NCBI GenBank assembly: GCA_031291675.1
Contig: JARLIO010000057.1
Span: 1-33,766, forward strand
Reading direction: 5' to 3'
Length of the DNA: 33,766 nt
Source of the DNA: Azospirillaceae bacterium
GTDB taxonomy: Bacteria > Pseudomonadota > Alphaproteobacteria > Azospirillales > Azospirillaceae
Position numbers and translations under genes: made by a program. Below, in pieces: positions 32,493 to 33,766 of the stretch (the first letter of the stretch is position 1; every line of letters begins with the position of its first letter). Under the pieces are notes generated by a model, which was not told the DNA's origin, did no database searches, and saw only the letters and a list, made by a program, of their open reading frames with translations.

Positions 32493-32528
32493 TATCGTCG
32501 CCCTTGCGTTGCAGATTCCAGCTTCCCC

Positions 32529-32741
32529 TTACGCCTTCGCGCCGGCATATGCTGCGGCCAATTCCAACAGTTGTGCTGTGGATAGCAAGTTTCCGTCGAC
32601 CTGGTGAGATCGGCCCGCAGCATAGACCTGATGGCCGTTCTTCCGCAGCCGACGCACAGCCTCAACCAGCATTCGGTCTTCGGAGCCCGATCGCCGACGT
32701 TGCGGCGGGGGCTCGAACAAAGCTAACTGATCTTCCTTCAT
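32529..32741 (-). CDS. Small hypothetical protein, 70 aa
   Basis: ATG 32741 has GAGGG four bases upstream. The protein is hydrophilic, with KEDQLALFEPPPQRRRSGSE at the start and a helical C-terminal half (LLSTAQLLELAAAYAGAKA). No family recognised. It follows higA on the same strand by 34 bp and may be carried along with that toxin-antitoxin operon. Coding potential is plausible but unproven. Confidence 0.5.
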   Translation of the reverse strand: MKEDQLALFEPPPQRRRSGSEDRMLVEAVRRLRKNGHQVYAAGRSHQVDGNLLSTAQLLELAAAYAGAKA

Positions 32742-32775
32742 CGCACCCTCGACGGCCAGCGCCGTTCCCTTTGCG

Positions 32776-33093
32776 TCAGGCTGCGCGCTGATATGGCGTG
32801 ATATCAGCCAGCTCGGTTCCGATCTGCCGCCGCCGTTCCATCAGTTCGTAGTCCGCCTGGATCCCGAGCCAGAAGCCCTCCGACAGGCCGAAAAACCGGG
32901 CCAGCCGCAGATCGGTATCGGCCGTGATCGACCGCTTGCCGAGAACAATTTCGTTGATCCGGCGGGGTGGAACACGGATCGCCCGGGCCAACCCGTTCTG
33001 GCTCAACCCCATCGGCTCGATGAAATCCGCGAGAAGCATTTCGCCCGGTGTCGGATTGGGAATCTGTTCAGTGGTAATCGACGATCTCGACAT
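32776..33093 (-). CDS. higA: HigA-type XRE antitoxin, complete, 105 aa
   Basis: An intact HigA/VapI-type antitoxin. The helix-turn-helix is [20 protein letters not shown], followed by the family continuation ITADTDLRLARFFGLSEGFW and LGIQADYELMERRR. I set the start at ATG 33093, which has GGAGG eight bases upstream; an in-frame upstream extension arises only because the toxin gene is read in another frame. It overlaps higB by 26 bp. Family members bind and neutralise HigB and repress the operon. It is the only full-length HigA in the window, so it may have to guard both HigB copies. Confidence 0.9.
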   Translation of the reverse strand: MSRSSITTEQIPNPTPGEMLLADFIEPMGLSQNGLARAIRVPPRRINEIVLGKRSITADTDLRLARFFGLSEGFWLGIQADYELMERRRQIGTELADITPYQRAA

Positions 33094-33385
33094 GTGCCGG
33101 CCCTCCTTCCGTCCAGACAAAGCAAATCCGCCATTGACCATTGACCATTGACCATTGACCATTGATCCTGATGCTGTGCTGTGCTGTGCTGTGCTGTCCA
33201 AGCCTGTTGTCCTTCAGCGCCTCCAGATGGTTGTTCGGTGGAACCGAAAGATCCCGGAGCACTTTCGCGTTGTTCAGCATCCGAAGCTTCCTGAGCGCTG
33301 TTTTCTGGATGTCGTGCGGAAGCTTGCGGCTGAAGACGCCACACCAGATCAGCTCGGTTTCTCCGCAGCGGAAATCAACGATCAT
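33068..33385 (-). CDS. higB: HigB-type toxin, right copy, with two in-frame repeat expansions, 105 aa
   Basis: Identical in plan to the 93-residue left copy but with two insertions: STAQH after LGQHS, and SMVNGQW after INGQW. They come from extra units of a 5-bp (five copies against two) and a 7-bp repeat (four copies against one). Both add three units, so the frame is kept. The insertions fall in the C-terminal core just before the RICFVW strand, near the expected active-site surface, so activity may be reduced. The complete antitoxin gene follows. The upstream palindrome has one altered base. Confidence 0.85.
   Translation of the reverse strand: MIVDFRCGETELIWCGVFSRKLPHDIQKTALRKLRMLNNAKVLRDLSVPPNNHLEALKDNRLGQHSTAQHSIRINGQWSMVNGQWRICFVWTEGGPAHVEIVDYH
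33131..33197. repeat. Two tandem microsatellite tracts inside higB
   Basis: CATTGAC is repeated four times near 33131-33158, followed by a variant unit, and GCTGT is repeated five times at 33173-33197. The other higB copy has one and two units respectively. Their lengths keep the reading frame here. Confidence 0.85.
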
Positions 33386-33392
33386 CGAGGCA

Positions 33393-33406
33393 GTATAACG
33401 TTATGC
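33393..33406. promoter_or_regulatory. Imperfect operator palindrome upstream of higB (right copy)
   Basis: GTATAACGTTATGC matches the left-copy palindrome at all but one position, breaking symmetry at the outer base pair proximal to higB. It is presumably still an antitoxin-binding site, possibly weaker. Confidence 0.5.
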
Positions 33407-33475
33407 GTCATATGAAGCAAGGCGTTATATCCGCTCGGGCCGCCGAATGGCATCAGTTCAGATGCACCTTTCGAC

Positions 33476-33766
33476 TAACCGTCGTGGGTGAAGGCACGAT
33501 AACGTTGGTCCCTTTGGACAGGATCCCGGATAGCGCTCGGGACGCCGGTTGCTGAACGCTCGTTGTATCTGGAATGCGGTTTTCGTTTGTGATAAAAGTA
33601 TACCTGCCAGAGGGCCGGTGCCCACCGGCCCTCTGGCGCGGCGAATGGCGCCCGCTGCCCCTCAGGCTACAACCGTTGGGGAGTCTTGGGACCGTCGCCG
33701 TTGTCACATACGACCGAACAGTCGCTTGATCGACATTCGCATGGACAAGGCAGGTTAACGTGACGA
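33476..33766. other. Right edge, no gene recognised
   Basis: No convincing coding region lies here. An open frame on the minus strand runs through a strong hairpin and lacks a ribosome site. At the very end a GTG near 33760 follows AGGCAGG and could begin a rightward gene, but only two codons are visible. Confidence 0.35.
33606..33637. repeat. Strong hairpin, 15-bp perfect stem
   Basis: GCCAGAGGGCCGGTG (33606-33620) pairs perfectly with 33623-33637 around a 2-base gap. On the minus strand a short T-run follows about ten bases later, so it may terminate a leftward transcript; on the plus strand there is no T-tract. It could equally be a recombination or element-end structure. Confidence 0.6.

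Larger units (their letters stand above)
32933..33475 (-). repeat. Right copy of the inverted higBA duplication
   Basis: The partner of 25922-26427 in opposite orientation. It is 37 bp longer: 15 bp and 21 bp from two tandem-repeat expansions inside higB, and 1 bp in the upstream region. Inverted repeats of this length can recombine and flip the ~6.5 kb between them. Confidence 0.88.

Noticed and set aside
33453-33707. 84-residue minus-strand open frame at the right edge
   Set aside because: It passes through the perfect hairpin and into the higBA duplication, with Arg/Pro-rich text and no ribosome site.
1-33766. tRNA or rRNA genes
   Set aside because: I saw no cloverleaf-like or rRNA sequence on either strand, though a covariance search was not possible.

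Overview
The window reads as part of a GC-rich alphaproteobacterial accessory replicon, most likely a plasmid. The pointers are an iteron-type RepA with its iterons, four toxin-antitoxin loci, broken mobile DNA and patchwork junctions. Several small proteins recall Acetobacteraceae/Acidiphilium-like plasmids, but the host genus cannot be fixed from this sequence.

Layout. (1) 1-2.3 kb: the start of an ABC-transporter ATPase at the edge and two small leftward genes of unknown function, one with a signal peptide. (2) 2.2-4.5 kb: the replicon. An array of CGAGAC motifs bracketed by a perfect 12-bp inverted repeat is followed by a MazE/MazF-type toxin-antitoxin pair, a TTG-started repA, a DnaA-box-like site and three iterons. 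(3) 4.57-5.8 kb: the last ~45 codons of a sugar ABC permease joined to a PfkB sugar kinase, i.e. a severed sugar-catabolism operon. (4) 5.8-6.5 kb: a non-coding, increasingly AT-rich leader. (5) 6.5-25.5 kb: a compact biosynthetic cluster. (6) 25.5-33.8 kb: a mosaic of two inverted higBA copies, vapBC, a group II intron fragment, a PEBP-like protein, two AraC regulators, a short-chain dehydrogenase and gene debris.

The biosynthetic cluster is the most interesting part. It opens with a 747-residue protein fusing an intact aldehyde dehydrogenase to an intact GTP cyclohydrolase II, a combination I do not recognise from any characterised pathway. A 3240-residue NRPS follows 32 bp later: partial C, A1-T1, C-A2-T2, C-A3-T3, TE. 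Convergent and divergent units then encode an ATP-grasp ligase, a DapC-like aminotransferase, a methyltransferase and four non-heme iron/2-oxoglutarate oxygenases from at least three families. My inference is a modified tripeptide-scale product, built from hydroxylated or otherwise unusual amino acids and perhaps carrying a GTP-derived pyrimidine or pterin-like piece. The A-domain pockets, read by eye, suggest a beta-amino-acid-like unit (A1), a basic-residue-like unit (A2) and a proline/pipecolate-like unit (A3). No exporter, MbtH protein, phosphopantetheinyl transferase or dedicated regulator lies within the cluster.

The right-hand mosaic contains a roughly 0.5-kb inverted duplication of a higBA operon. 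One copy keeps an intact toxin but a truncated antitoxin. The other has in-frame expansions of a 5-bp and a 7-bp tandem repeat inside the toxin gene.
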